Positions 1-9,082 of a DNA stretch of 11,433 bases are shown piece after piece. The DNA lies in contig CAZXBB010000393.1 of NCBI GenBank assembly GCA_964638815.1, forward strand, positions 1 to 11,433, in the 5' to 3' direction. The position numbers and the translations under genes are program-made. Numbering within the stretch: the first letter of the stretch is position 1; each line of letters starts with the position of its first letter. This DNA is from CAZXBB01 sp964638815. Its GTDB lineage: Bacteria; Planctomycetota; Phycisphaerae; Phycisphaerales; SM1A02. The notes under the pieces are model-generated. The model saw only the letters and a program-made list of their open reading frames with translations. It had not been told where the DNA came from and did not search any database.

Positions 1-923
1 GGCCTGGCTTCCTGCTTCCCGATGATGAGGAACCGCGTGATGTTGTTCGGCTTGTCGGCGATCTGCTCGAAGAGCGGGTTGACGCCGTAGATCTCGCCGG
101 CAAGCGTCGAGCCGATGGCCGCCGCGTGCGGCTCCCCCGCCGCCGTCTCGACCGCGCGGGACGTACTGGCCGTCGGTACGAGCGCCGCGTCGGGATAGTG
201 GTTCGTCAGCCAGCGCCGGCACTGCGAGAACACCTGCGGCTTCGAGTAGATCCGTTCGATCTCGTTCGGCGGGCAGTTGGCGAGCAGCGTCTGGCGTATC
301 TCGACCAGCGCCTCCGCGCAGATCGTGACGTCGTGCTCGGGGAACGCGTCGAGCGTGTCCGTGATGCCGCCGCCGATCGAGTTCTCGTAGGGGACGAGCC
401 CGTACTGGCACCGGCCCGCGGCGACCTCCTCGAAGACGTGGTCGATCTCGTGGAGATCGTCGAACTCGACCGACGACCCGAAGTGCCGTGTCGCCGCGAC
501 GTGGCTGAACGAGCCCCGCGGGCCGAGGTAGCCGACGCGGAGAGGCATCTCGAGCATGAAGCTGCCCGACATCAGTTCGCGGTAGATCGCCTCGAGCGTG
601 CGACCGGGCAGCGGCCCCGGGTTCTGTGCGAGCACACGGTCGAGCACCTCGCGCTCGCGGTGCGGGGCGTAGATCGGGTAGCCCGACGAGCGCTTCGACT
701 TGCCGACCTCGCGGACGATGGTGGCCCGCTCGCTCAGGGCCTCGACGAGCCGCCGGTCGATCTCGTCGATCCGCCGCCGGAGCGTCTCGAGGTCAAGCGG
801 CTCGCCGGCGTCGGGCGCCGGATCCGCACGCGGCTCCGGCCCCGGACCGGAACGACCGTCGCCCGCGGAGCTTTCGGCGGCATCCGACGACGCGGACGGC
901 TTGGACGGGTCGGGAGTCGGCAT
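1..923 (-). CDS. pheA: Bifunctional chorismate mutase/prephenate dehydratase (P-protein), 3' end cut off
   Basis: This cytosolic enzyme would convert chorismate to prephenate and then to phenylpyruvate, the committed steps to phenylalanine. The visible 307 codons start at ATG 923 and run off the left edge. Residues 1-43 are a Pro/Ser/Ala-rich tail with no recognisable fold. Residues 44-100 form an AroQ-type chorismate mutase helix (LRRRIDEIDRRLVEALSER, then GYPIYAPHRE). The dehydratase domain starts near 128 with VGYLGPRGSFSHVAA and includes VPYENSIGGGITDTLD (177-192), YSKPQVFSQC (226-235) and the catalytic NNITRF motif (293-298). The regulatory ACT domain, which binds phenylalanine, should follow but lies outside the window, so feedback control cannot be judged. 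There is no other Met before the mutase domain, so the long N-terminal tail is probably real. The Shine-Dalgarno is weak (GGAAG, very close to the ATG). The gene diverges from the membrane-protein gene at 1160. Confidence 0.95.
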   Translation of the reverse strand, partial: MPTPDPSKPSASSDAAESSAGDGRSGPGPEPRADPAPDAGEPLDLETLRRRIDEIDRRLVEALSERATIVREVGKSKRSSGYPIYAPHREREVLDRVLAQNPGPLPGRTLEAIYRELMSGSFMLEMPLRVGYLGPRGSFSHVAATRHFGSSVEFDDLHEIDHVFEEVAAGRCQYGLVPYENSIGGGITDTLDAFPEHDVTICAEALVEIRQTLLANCPPNEIERIYSKPQVFSQCRRWLTNHYPDAALVPTASTSRAVETAAGEPHAAAIGSTLAGEIYGVNPLFEQIADKPNNITRFLIIGKQEAR

Positions 924-942
924 GTGTCTTCCGGATCGGCAC

Positions 943-998
943 GGGTCGGCGGAGCGGGGTCGGCGGAGCTGGGTCGGCGGAGCGGGGTCGGCGGAGCG
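943..998. repeat. 14-bp tandem repeat, four copies
   Basis: Four head-to-tail units of gggtcggcggagcg lie at 943-956, 957-970, 971-984 and 985-998. The only difference is a final t instead of g in unit 2. Decayed related sequence (gggagcgggacggcggg) follows. The unit begins 20 bp upstream of the pheA start codon, so it lies within the pheA leader or promoter. A period of 14 does not preserve a reading frame, consistent with non-coding sequence. Confidence 0.9.
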
Positions 999-1073
999 GG
1001 GAGCGGGACGGCGGGACTGGGACGGGCGGGCCGCGGGACGCGGGGCGCGGGCCGGCGGACACGCGGCGCGCCG

Positions 1074-1084
1074 TATTCCGAATA
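1074..1084. promoter_or_regulatory. AT-rich palindrome between divergent genes (possible operator or shared -10 region)
   Basis: TATTCCGAATA is a perfect inverted repeat (TATTC, central C, GAATA) and is the only AT-rich island in the divergent spacer. It lies 150 bp from the pheA start and 75 bp from the 1160 start. A symmetric site here could be an operator or serve as a -10 element for either direction, but I see no convincing -35 partner, so this is only a candidate. Confidence 0.3.
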
Positions 1085-1159
1085 GAGTGGGACGCTCACT
1101 CCGCGCGGCGGGCCGTGGGCCAAATCTTACGCAAAGTCGCCACGCACGCCGAAACGGTG

Positions 1160-2149
1160 ATGGCCGGATCGCAGCCGGGACCGCCCGCGAACATGAGCCC
1201 GCTCAACGAGACCATCCAGGACCTCCCGCTCGCCGGGCTCATCCCGGTGCTGCTGCTCGTCGTCGCCGGGCTCGTGCTGTGGGCGGCGGGGCGACGCGTG
1301 CTGCGGGTCGTGTTCGCGACGGCCGGGCTCATCATCGGCTTCGGACTCGGCTGGATGTTCGCGTCGAACTGGGACCTCGGGCTCGAGCCGTGGATCCCCG
1401 CGGCGATTCTCGGGCTGGCGCTCGCCTGTATCGGCGCGCTCCTCTACCGGGTGGCCGTCGCGGTGGCCCTCGCCGCGGTGTGCGCGATCGCCGGCCCCGC
1501 CGCCGTGGTCGCCCTCGGCGAGATGCAGGGGCTCGAGGCGACGGCGCCCGACGCCGACGCCGCCGCGGACCGGGAGGACGACGCGTTCGCGGACGATGGC
1601 ACGGCCGGCCCGCTTCTCGGCGACCGCGATCCCGACGCCCCGCCGCTGCCGTTCGGCACCCGGGAGATCGTGGACGAGGCGAACGACTGGCTGCTGCCGC
1701 GGGAGGACGACGTCCGGGACGAGGTGCTCGACCGCGCCGCGGACGCCGGGATCGCGAAGCTCGGCCTGGACGACCAGGCTGCGCAGAAGCTGCACGACGC
1801 GAAGGGCTACGCTCAGAGTCTGATCGACGCCGTGCGTGAATGGTGGGCGTCCACGCCGGTGCGGCTGCGTCCGGCGATCATCGGCGCCGCCATCACCGGC
1901 GGGCTCGTCGGGCTGCTCTTCGGCACGCTGGCGCCGTCGCTCACAGCGTCGGTGGTGTCGGCCTTCGGCGGCGCGATGCTCTGGCTCGGCGCGGGCCGCG
2001 TGCTTCTTGCGCGGCTCGGCGAGCCGGTCGAGCAGATCCTGCCCGACCACGCGACGTGGTTCGTGTTCCTGTGGCTGATAACGTCGCTCATCGGCGTCGC
2101 GATTCAGTGGACGTTTCGTCCGAAGCCGGCCGATAACGCGGACGGATGA
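1160..2149 (+). CDS. Multi-pass membrane protein of unknown function with an acidic central loop
   Basis: I do not recognise a named family with certainty. From ATG 1160 the product has 329 residues and about six or seven membrane segments (roughly 24-41, 48-66, 79-96, 97-120, 237-259, 262-285, 299-317). The N-terminal block, with a Gly-Arg-Arg turn (WAAGRRVLRVVFATAGLIIGF) and glycine-rich helices, resembles DUF4203/TMEM198-like proteins; that is an impression. Between the two membrane bundles lies a soluble region (about 121-232): an Asp/Glu/Ala-rich stretch, then an amphipathic part with paired Trp at 228-229. The downstream neighbour has a similar glycine-rich multi-helix build, so the two may be diverged paralogues or partners. 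ATG 1193 (318 residues) is an equally possible start; neither has a good ribosome site. The open frame extends upstream to 626 but there it is antisense to pheA and repeat-coded. Confidence 0.8.
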   Translation: MAGSQPGPPANMSPLNETIQDLPLAGLIPVLLLVVAGLVLWAAGRRVLRVVFATAGLIIGFGLGWMFASNWDLGLEPWIPAAILGLALACIGALLYRVAVAVALAAVCAIAGPAAVVALGEMQGLEATAPDADAAADREDDAFADDGTAGPLLGDRDPDAPPLPFGTREIVDEANDWLLPREDDVRDEVLDRAADAGIAKLGLDDQAAQKLHDAKGYAQSLIDAVREWWASTPVRLRPAIIGAAITGGLVGLLFGTLAPSLTASVVSAFGGAMLWLGAGRVLLARLGEPVEQILPDHATWFVFLWLITSLIGVAIQWTFRPKPADNADG

Positions 2150-2179
2150 GTCGGCACCGCGCGCGCGGCGCGGTCCGAC
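2150..2179 (+). terminator. GC-rich hairpin directly after a stop codon (possible terminator or attenuator)
   Basis: Starting at the base after the TGA, GTCGG pairs with CCGAC, and after a one-base bulge ACCGCGC pairs with GCGCGGT around a five-base loop. That gives 12 base pairs, nearly all G-C. No T tract follows, so it is not a classical intrinsic terminator. It could partly terminate or stabilise the transcript between the two membrane-protein genes, which are 63 bp apart. Confidence 0.4.
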
Positions 2180-2212
2180 GCGACGACCACACGTTCACTG
2201 CGAGTATCCGCC

Positions 2213-2962
2213 ATGCTGACCCCGACGCCCTCCGGCGGCGAGTACAACGATCTCGGCGATCGCACCGACGCCTTCTTCGGCGGCATCTTCGATCGCCTGG
2301 ACATCCTGTTCCATCCCAGCGAGCTGCTCGAGATGCTCTCCGGCCTGCCGCTGCTCGGCGCGTCCGTGATTCTCACCGTGGGCGTGCTGTGCGTGCTGAA
2401 CGGCTACCGCTGGCACAAGTGGGTGGTCGCGGCGCTCGCGTTCATCTGCGGTCTCGGGATCGGCTTCCGCCTCAGCCAGGAGCTCGGCAAGTCGACGATC
2501 GTCGCGGCATCGATCGGCTGCCTGTGCGCGATCATCGCGACGCCGCTGCTGCGCATCACGGTCGCGATCTTCGGCGGCATCACCGGCGCGTTCATCGGCG
2601 CCCACGCGTGGACGGCGCTCGAGGCGAACCCTGCGGACGCGAACTGGGCCGGCGCCGCGATCGGTTTCGTCGTCGTCGCCATGGCTTCGATCATGCTCTT
2701 CCGCCTGGTCGTGGTGCTCTTCACCAGCGTGGGCGGCGCGGCCATGATCGTCTTCGGCGGCATCTGCCTGATGATGCACGTGCCCGAGTGGCAGGACGCG
2801 GTGCGCGCGAACCTCGAAGGCAATCAGCACCTCATCCCGCTTCTGCTCACGCTCGCCGCCGTGAGCGGGTTCGTGCTCCAGGAGAGCCGCCTGCGCGCGA
2901 GCGGCGTGTCGATCCTCGGGAGCGAGTCCGGCGGGGGCGGCGGCGGCGGGCACGACGAATGA
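2213..2962 (+). CDS. Seven-helix membrane protein of unknown function
   Basis: The product has 249 residues. Residues 1-43 are soluble, followed by about seven hydrophobic segments (near 44-62, 69-85, 93-111, 112-131, 145-163, 165-188 and 207-222). The helices are Gly/Ala-rich with small-residue motifs such as FGGITGAFIGAHAW and VGGAAMIVFGGICLMM. NGYRWHKWVVAALAFICGLGIGF (segments 2-3) parallels the Gly-Arg-Arg region of the upstream protein, suggesting a DUF4203/TMEM198-like relationship or an old duplication; this is inference. The C-terminus ends in a seven-glycine run followed by HDE. ATG 2213 is the first Met of the frame; no clear Shine-Dalgarno is visible. The stop overlaps an ATG in the frame of the next gene (ATGA at 2959-2962), which suggests cotranscription with the CPxCG gene. 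The function is unknown; there is no enzyme motif. Confidence 0.8.
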   Translation: MLTPTPSGGEYNDLGDRTDAFFGGIFDRLDILFHPSELLEMLSGLPLLGASVILTVGVLCVLNGYRWHKWVVAALAFICGLGIGFRLSQELGKSTIVAASIGCLCAIIATPLLRITVAIFGGITGAFIGAHAWTALEANPADANWAGAAIGFVVVAMASIMLFRLVVVLFTSVGGAAMIVFGGICLMMHVPEWQDAVRANLEGNQHLIPLLLTLAAVSGFVLQESRLRASGVSILGSESGGGGGGGHDE

Positions 2963-3030
2963 GCGGAGCTGACCGCCCGGCCCCCCTGCGCAGGCCCGGG
3001 CCCGACGGCGCGGTCACCCGGCGCGGGACG

Positions 3031-3213
3031 ATGGACGACCTCGCTCACTACACCTGCCCTTCGTGCGGCGAGACGATCGACGTGCGCGTCGATCCGAGCG
3101 CCGGAACCGCGCAGGAATACGTCGAGGACTGCCCGGTGTGCTGCCGGCCGAACGTGCTGCGGGTCTCGTTCGACGACGACGGCGCCGCACGAATCGACGC
3201 GGTCGCGGAGTAG
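3031..3213 (+). CDS. CPxCG-motif cysteine-rich small protein (zinc-ribbon-like)
   Basis: This 60-residue protein matches the CPXCG cysteine-rich family: YTCPSCGETIDVRVDPSAG followed by QEYVEDCPVCCRPNVLRV. Cys9, Cys12, Cys34 and Cys37 (plus Cys38) form two CxxC knuckles likely to bind one zinc ion. Family members are usually about 60 residues and their cellular role is not established. I chose ATG 3031 because it gives the normal family length with the first CPxCG at residue 9. ATG 2959 overlaps the previous stop as ATGA and would add 24 residues rich in Pro, Arg and Ala that look non-conserved, so it remains an alternative. Between the two starts, TGACCGC (2970-2976) can pair with GCGGTCA just upstream of 3031. 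It appears to be the last gene of a three-gene plus-strand cluster and converges on nuoN. Confidence 0.85.
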   Translation: MDDLAHYTCPSCGETIDVRVDPSAGTAQEYVEDCPVCCRPNVLRVSFDDDGAARIDAVAE

Positions 3214-3247
3214 CCCGGAGCCGATCGGTGAAGTGAACTGCTGCGGG

Positions 3248-3317
3248 CGCACCGCGGCGGGCGAACCGCGGAAGACGCACCGCGGAAGACGAACCGCGGA
3301 AGACGAACCGCGGACCT
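3248..3317. repeat. 14-bp tandem repeat, about five copies, in a convergent intergenic region
   Basis: Units of cgaaccgcggaaga lie at 3248-3261 (degenerate 3' half), 3262-3275, 3276-3289 (cgc for cga), 3290-3303 and 3304-3317 (last three bases differ). Every unit carries the palindrome CCGCGG, so neighbouring units can form hairpins in either transcript. The array ends three bases before the nuoN stop codon and fills most of the 107-bp gap between the converging CPxCG and nuoN genes. No separate terminator with a T tract is visible, so the array may serve as the 3' boundary of both units. Confidence 0.9.
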
Positions 3318-3320
3318 CGC

Positions 3321-4880
3321 CTACTCGTCGCGGCTCGCCACGGCCGCAGGCGCCTCCGCCGTCACCTTCTTCGTCGCCTCGAGCAATCGCTGGCTGAAGA
3401 ACGGCAGCACGACGATCGCGATCGCGCTCACCAGCGCCGCGATGCGGGGCCACGCCTTCGGGCCGGCGACGATCGTCTCGCTGCCGGCGCTTGGGGCCTT
3501 CAGAATCGGGAAGCCGACGATCTGGAGGTAGTACCACGCGCTGATCGCGCTGTTCACGCCGGCGATGACGACGAGCGGGACCTGGCCCGCCTGCACGCCG
3601 GCGAGGAAGAGGTACAGCTTGCCGATGAAGCCGAGGAGCGGCGGAAAGCCGAGGAGCGAGCCGGCGCAGAGGGCGATCGCCCAGGCCATCGCCGGGTGCT
3701 TGTGCCGCAGGCCCGCGAGGTCGTCGATGGATTCGATCTCCTGCCCCTGGCGCTCGAGCCCGGCGAGCACCGCGAAGGCGCCGGTGTTCATCAGCCCGTA
3801 GACGAGCAGGTAGAAGAGCACCGCGTTCACGCCCAGGCCCGGCCCGGCGATGATGCCGATCAGCATGTAGCCGCTGTGCGCGATCGAGCTGTAGGCGAGC
3901 ATGCGCTTCACGGACTTCTGGAGCAGCGCGCCGATGTTGCCCAGCGTCATCGTGAGCACCGAAACCATCCAGAGCGTCGTGAGGATCGGCTGTGGCAGGA
4001 GTGAGTTCGCATCGAACTGTCCCTGCCCGCCCCAGCCGCCCCAACCCAGGGTGCCGAGCAGGAGCATGAGCGCGATCATGCCGGCGGTCTTCGGCACGAA
4101 CCCGAGGAACGCCGTGACCGGCGCCGCGGCCCCCTCGTAGACGTCCGCCGCGTAGAAGTGCATCGGCGCCGCGGCGATCTTGTAGGCGATCCCGAGGATC
4201 GTCAGGATCATGCCGATGATGCCGAAGAGGTTCACGGTGCCCGTCTCGACCCGCTGCTGCGCGAACACGTCTCGCATCTCGGTGAGGACGATCGTGCCCG
4301 TCGCGCCGTAGAGCAGCGCGAAGCCGTAGAGGAACATCCCCGCCGCCATCGCCCCGAGGAAGAAGTACTTGACCGCCGCCTCCTGCGCCTGCTTCGAGCC
4401 GCGGCTCATGGCGATCATGATGTACGTCGGCAGGCTCGTCAGCTCGAGCGCGAGGAAGAGCCAGATCAGGTCGTTCGCGTTGCAGCAGAGCATGACGCCG
4501 ATCAGGCTCAGCAGGAGGAACGCGTAGAACTCGCCGCGGCTCGCGCGGATGGGGTCGAACGACATGCGGCTCGCCTCGACGTCGGCCTCGAGGCGCCGGT
4601 CGATGAGCCCGACCGTCACCATCGTGAGCACGATGCCGACCACGCACACCACGACCTTGACGTACCGGCCGATCAGCGGCATGAGCAGCGCCGCGCCGGC
4701 CACGCGATCGGGGGCGTAGAGGAACGGCGTGACGAACATCGCGACGGCGAGCGCTCCGCACGTGACGACCGGAAGCAGGTCGCGGACCGCGCGGCGCGGG
4801 GAGAGCCCCATCACCGACACGATGACCGCGCCGGCGAAGAGGATCAGCTCGGGAATGATGAACCAGAGCTTCTCAGCCAC
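3321..4880 (-). CDS. nuoN: NADH-quinone oxidoreductase subunit N
   Basis: This is one of the three antiporter-like proton channels in the membrane arm of respiratory complex I. The 519-residue product is close to the usual length (about 480-520) and is hydrophobic throughout. Residues expected for the proton path are present: Glu146 in LFLALELTSLPTYIM, Lys171 in AAVKYFFLG, Lys234 in YKIAAAPMHFYAADVYEGAA, Lys264 in FVPKTAG and Lys421 in GFIGKLYLFLAG; these fit E. coli Glu133, Lys158, Lys217, Lys247 and Lys395. A Gly/Trp-rich loop (279-286) follows the helix after Lys264. The start is GTG 4880: AGGAGG lies six bases upstream and the usual NuoN beginning (AEKLWFIIPELILF) follows. The longer ATG start at 4985 adds an Arg-rich leader antisense in character and is rejected. 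The gene overlaps nuoM by eight bases, implying coupled translation, and is the last gene of the cluster. Confidence 0.97.
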   Translation of the reverse strand: MAEKLWFIIPELILFAGAVIVSVMGLSPRRAVRDLLPVVTCGALAVAMFVTPFLYAPDRVAGAALLMPLIGRYVKVVVCVVGIVLTMVTVGLIDRRLEADVEASRMSFDPIRASRGEFYAFLLLSLIGVMLCCNANDLIWLFLALELTSLPTYIMIAMSRGSKQAQEAAVKYFFLGAMAAGMFLYGFALLYGATGTIVLTEMRDVFAQQRVETGTVNLFGIIGMILTILGIAYKIAAAPMHFYAADVYEGAAAPVTAFLGFVPKTAGMIALMLLLGTLGWGGWGGQGQFDANSLLPQPILTTLWMVSVLTMTLGNIGALLQKSVKRMLAYSSIAHSGYMLIGIIAGPGLGVNAVLFYLLVYGLMNTGAFAVLAGLERQGQEIESIDDLAGLRHKHPAMAWAIALCAGSLLGFPPLLGFIGKLYLFLAGVQAGQVPLVVIAGVNSAISAWYYLQIVGFPILKAPSAGSETIVAGPKAWPRIAALVSAIAIVVLPFFSQRLLEATKKVTAEAPAAVASRDE

Positions 4881-6608
4881 CGTCCGCCTCCTGCGCCGCG
4901 GCGGCGCCGGGCGCCGCGTCCGTTCCGTCCTGTCTTGCCTCCGTGCCTCCGTGCCCCGGCGTCTCGCCGAACGGTTCCCGCCCACGCGGCGACGAACCGA
5001 GCCGTGCGAGCGCCGGCGTATCGTCCTCGCGCGCCGCCAGCGCCGCCCGCACCTTCTCCGGATACGGCGCGAGCACGTCGGCGATCGGCTGCTGTATCGC
5101 GTCGGTCAGCGCCACCGGGCGCACGCCGATGTAGACGCAGAGCACCGCGAGCGGCACGAGCACGCCGATCTCCCGCCACGTCAGGTCCGCGGGCAGCGCG
5201 CGCGCCGCACCGTGGTCCCCGTGCTCGCCGTGCCCCGCCGGCTCGTTCAGCGGTCCGAACACCACCTTGCCGACCATGATCAGCAGGTACATCGCCGCGA
5301 AGACCATGCCGAGGCCCGCGAACGCCGCGTACCACGGCCCGAGGACGCCCGGGTACGCGACCACGCCGCCGTCGGCGCGGACCAGGTCGCCGCTCGCCGT
5401 GAACGCGCCGATGAGGCAGAGGAATTCGCTGACGAACCCGTTCAGTCCCGGCAGCCCGACTGACGAGAGCACGAAGAAGACCATGAAGAACGCCCACACC
5501 GGCATGCGCTTCGCCAGGCCGCCGACGCTGTTCATGTCCCTCGTGTGGTACCGCTCGTAGATCATGCCGACCAGGAAGAAGAGCGCCCCGGTGCTCAGCC
5601 CGTGGTTGAGCATGTACAGGACGCTTCCCTGGAGCCCCATCGGGTTGAGCGCGACCAGGCCCAGCACGCAGAACCCGAGGTGGCTCACCGACGAGTACGC
5701 GACGAGCTTCTTGATGTCGTTCTGCACCCAGCAGATGAGCGCCGCGTAGAGGATGCCGATGATCGAGAGCACCGCGATGAAGGGCGCGTACGCGACGACG
5801 GCCTCGGGCACCATCGGCAGCACGAACCGGTAGAGACCGTACGTGCCGAGCTTGAGCAGCACCGCGGCGAGGATGACCGAGCCGGCCGTCGGCGCCTCGG
5901 TATGGGCGAGCGGCAGCCAGGTGTGCACCGGGAACAGCGGCACCTTCACCGCGAACCCCGCCATGAGCGCGAGCAGGACCCCTGCCTGCTGCGACGCGGT
6001 CATGCTCGTCGCCGTGAAGGCGGTGAGCGCCGGGATATCGAACGACCACTCCCCCGCCGCGTCCGCGTAGCTCCAGGCCACGTAGACGAGACCGGCGAGC
6101 GTGATCATCGAACCGGTGAACGTGAAGATGAAGAACTTCGTGGCGGCCCGCATGCGGTTCTCACCGCCGTAGATCGCGATGAGGAAGAACATCGGCACGA
6201 GCGTGAACTCGAAGCAGATGTAGAAGAACACGAGGTCGCGGGCGAGGAACACGCCGACCATCGCGGCCTGGAGCACCATCAGCCAGGCGTAGTACTCGCG
6301 GATGCGCGACGTGATCGCGGTGAACGAGCCCATCACGCAGAGCGGCATGAGCATCGTCGTGAGCAGCACGAGCAGCATCGCCACCGAGTCGGCGTGCATG
6401 TTCAGCGTGATCCCGAACGTCGAGAGCCAGCCGATCTGCGTCTCGAGCCCGAAGCCGCCGTCCCAGCCGCCGAAACCCAGGGCGAGGATGACGCTGACCA
6501 CGAACACCGCCGACGACGCGGCGAGCGCGATCCACCGGGCCCGCGGCGCCGGCGCGATCGCGATGCCGGCGGCGCCGAGCAGCGGCAGGATGAGCAGCAG
6601 CGTGACCA

Positions 6609-6609
<1 letters not shown>
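4873..6609 (-). CDS. nuoM: NADH-quinone oxidoreductase subunit M
   Basis: This antiporter-like proton channel of the complex I membrane arm has 578 residues, longer than the usual 480-530. Key charged residues are present: Glu134 in ICFEFTLVPMFFLIAIYG, Lys222 in GFAVKVPLFPVHTWLPLAHTE, Lys253 in AVLLKLGTYG and Glu395 in LNGFVSEFL, which fit E. coli Glu144, Lys234, Lys265 and Glu407. A short His-rich loop (GHGEHGDHG, about 459-467) precedes the last helix. The last helix ends near 500, and residues after about 520 form a hydrophilic tail (DDTPALARLGSSPRG, then GHGGTEARQDGTD, then an Ala-rich end) not typical of the family. ATG 6609 overlaps the nuoL stop (TGATG). GTG 6612 is in frame one codon earlier and lies six bases after GGGGGAGG, so it may be the true start. 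Confidence 0.97.
4925..4975. repeat. Short tandem, dispersed-repeat-like sequence inside the 3' end of nuoM
   Basis: TGCCTCCG occurs twice in tandem at 4936-4943 and 4944-4951, followed by TGCC. On the coding strand it reads as CACGGAGGCACGGAGGC and encodes the HGGTEAR segment of the NuoM tail. From memory, similar 'cacggaggcacggag' strings recur between genes in several high-GC environmental genomes, including planctomycetes. The tandem is seen directly; its identity as a dispersed repeat is inference, and the outer limits given are approximate. Confidence 0.5.
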
Positions 6610-8737
<2,128 letters not shown>

Positions 8738-8741
<4 letters not shown>

Positions 8742-9082
8742 TCCGCGAGCTCCGACCACGCATCGGCGCTCAGCGTCTCGCGACGCCGGAAGAGCAGCAC
8801 GACGAGCGCGAGCGCGAGCGCGGCCTCGGCCGCGGCGACGGTGAGGAGGAAGATCACGAACACCTGCCCGGAGACGTCGAAGTGGAAGCGGCCGAACGCG
8901 ATCATCGCGATGGCCGCGGCCTGGAAGATGAGCTCCGTGCAGAGGAACATCACGATCATGTTGCGGCGGGTGAGGAACCCGACGAAGCCGATGACGAAGA
9001 GCGCCGCGCTCGTGAGGAGATAGTGCGCGAGCGACAGGCTCGAGAACGGCTCGCCCGCGGCGAAGAGGAGCAGGTCAGGCAT
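8738..9082 (-). CDS. nuoK: NADH-quinone oxidoreductase subunit K
   Basis: This small three-helix subunit of complex I contributes to the fourth proton path beside NuoJ. It has 114 residues against the usual 100-105, because of about 14 extra N-terminal residues before SLAHYLLTSAALFVIG. The two membrane glutamates essential in this family are present: Glu50 in FLCTELIFQAAAI and Glu86 in TVAAAEAALALALVVLLF. ATG 9082 is supported by a strong GGAGGAGGT ribosome site a few bases upstream. The start overlaps the nuoJ stop by eight bases (ATGCCTGA), and its own stop overlaps the nuoL ATG. The C-terminal tail (RRRETLSADAWSELAE) is short and polar, as usual. Confidence 0.97.

Larger units (their letters stand above)
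924..1159. other. Divergent intergenic region upstream of pheA and the first membrane protein
   Basis: This stretch of 236 bp separates two divergent genes and should hold both promoters. It contains a four-copy 14-bp tandem repeat near the pheA side, a very G-rich low-complexity stretch (about 999-1070), and one AT-rich patch with an 11-bp palindrome at 1074-1084. I see no RNA gene. Open frames cross it on both strands, but their composition is repeat-driven and resembles no protein I know. Confidence 0.7.

Noticed and set aside
943..1020. CRISPR-like array in the tandem repeats at 943-998 (and at 3248-3317)
   Set aside because: The units are contiguous with no spacers, only 14 bp long and not of CRISPR form; no cas genes are nearby.
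126..1085. Plus-strand open frame of 319 codons at the left end
   Set aside because: It lies opposite pheA, whose mutase and dehydratase motifs are unmistakable on the minus strand, and then runs through the 14-bp repeat.
3213..3247. Intrinsic terminator after the CPxCG gene
   Set aside because: Only a short CCGATCGG self-complementary stretch is present, with no stable stem and no T tract.
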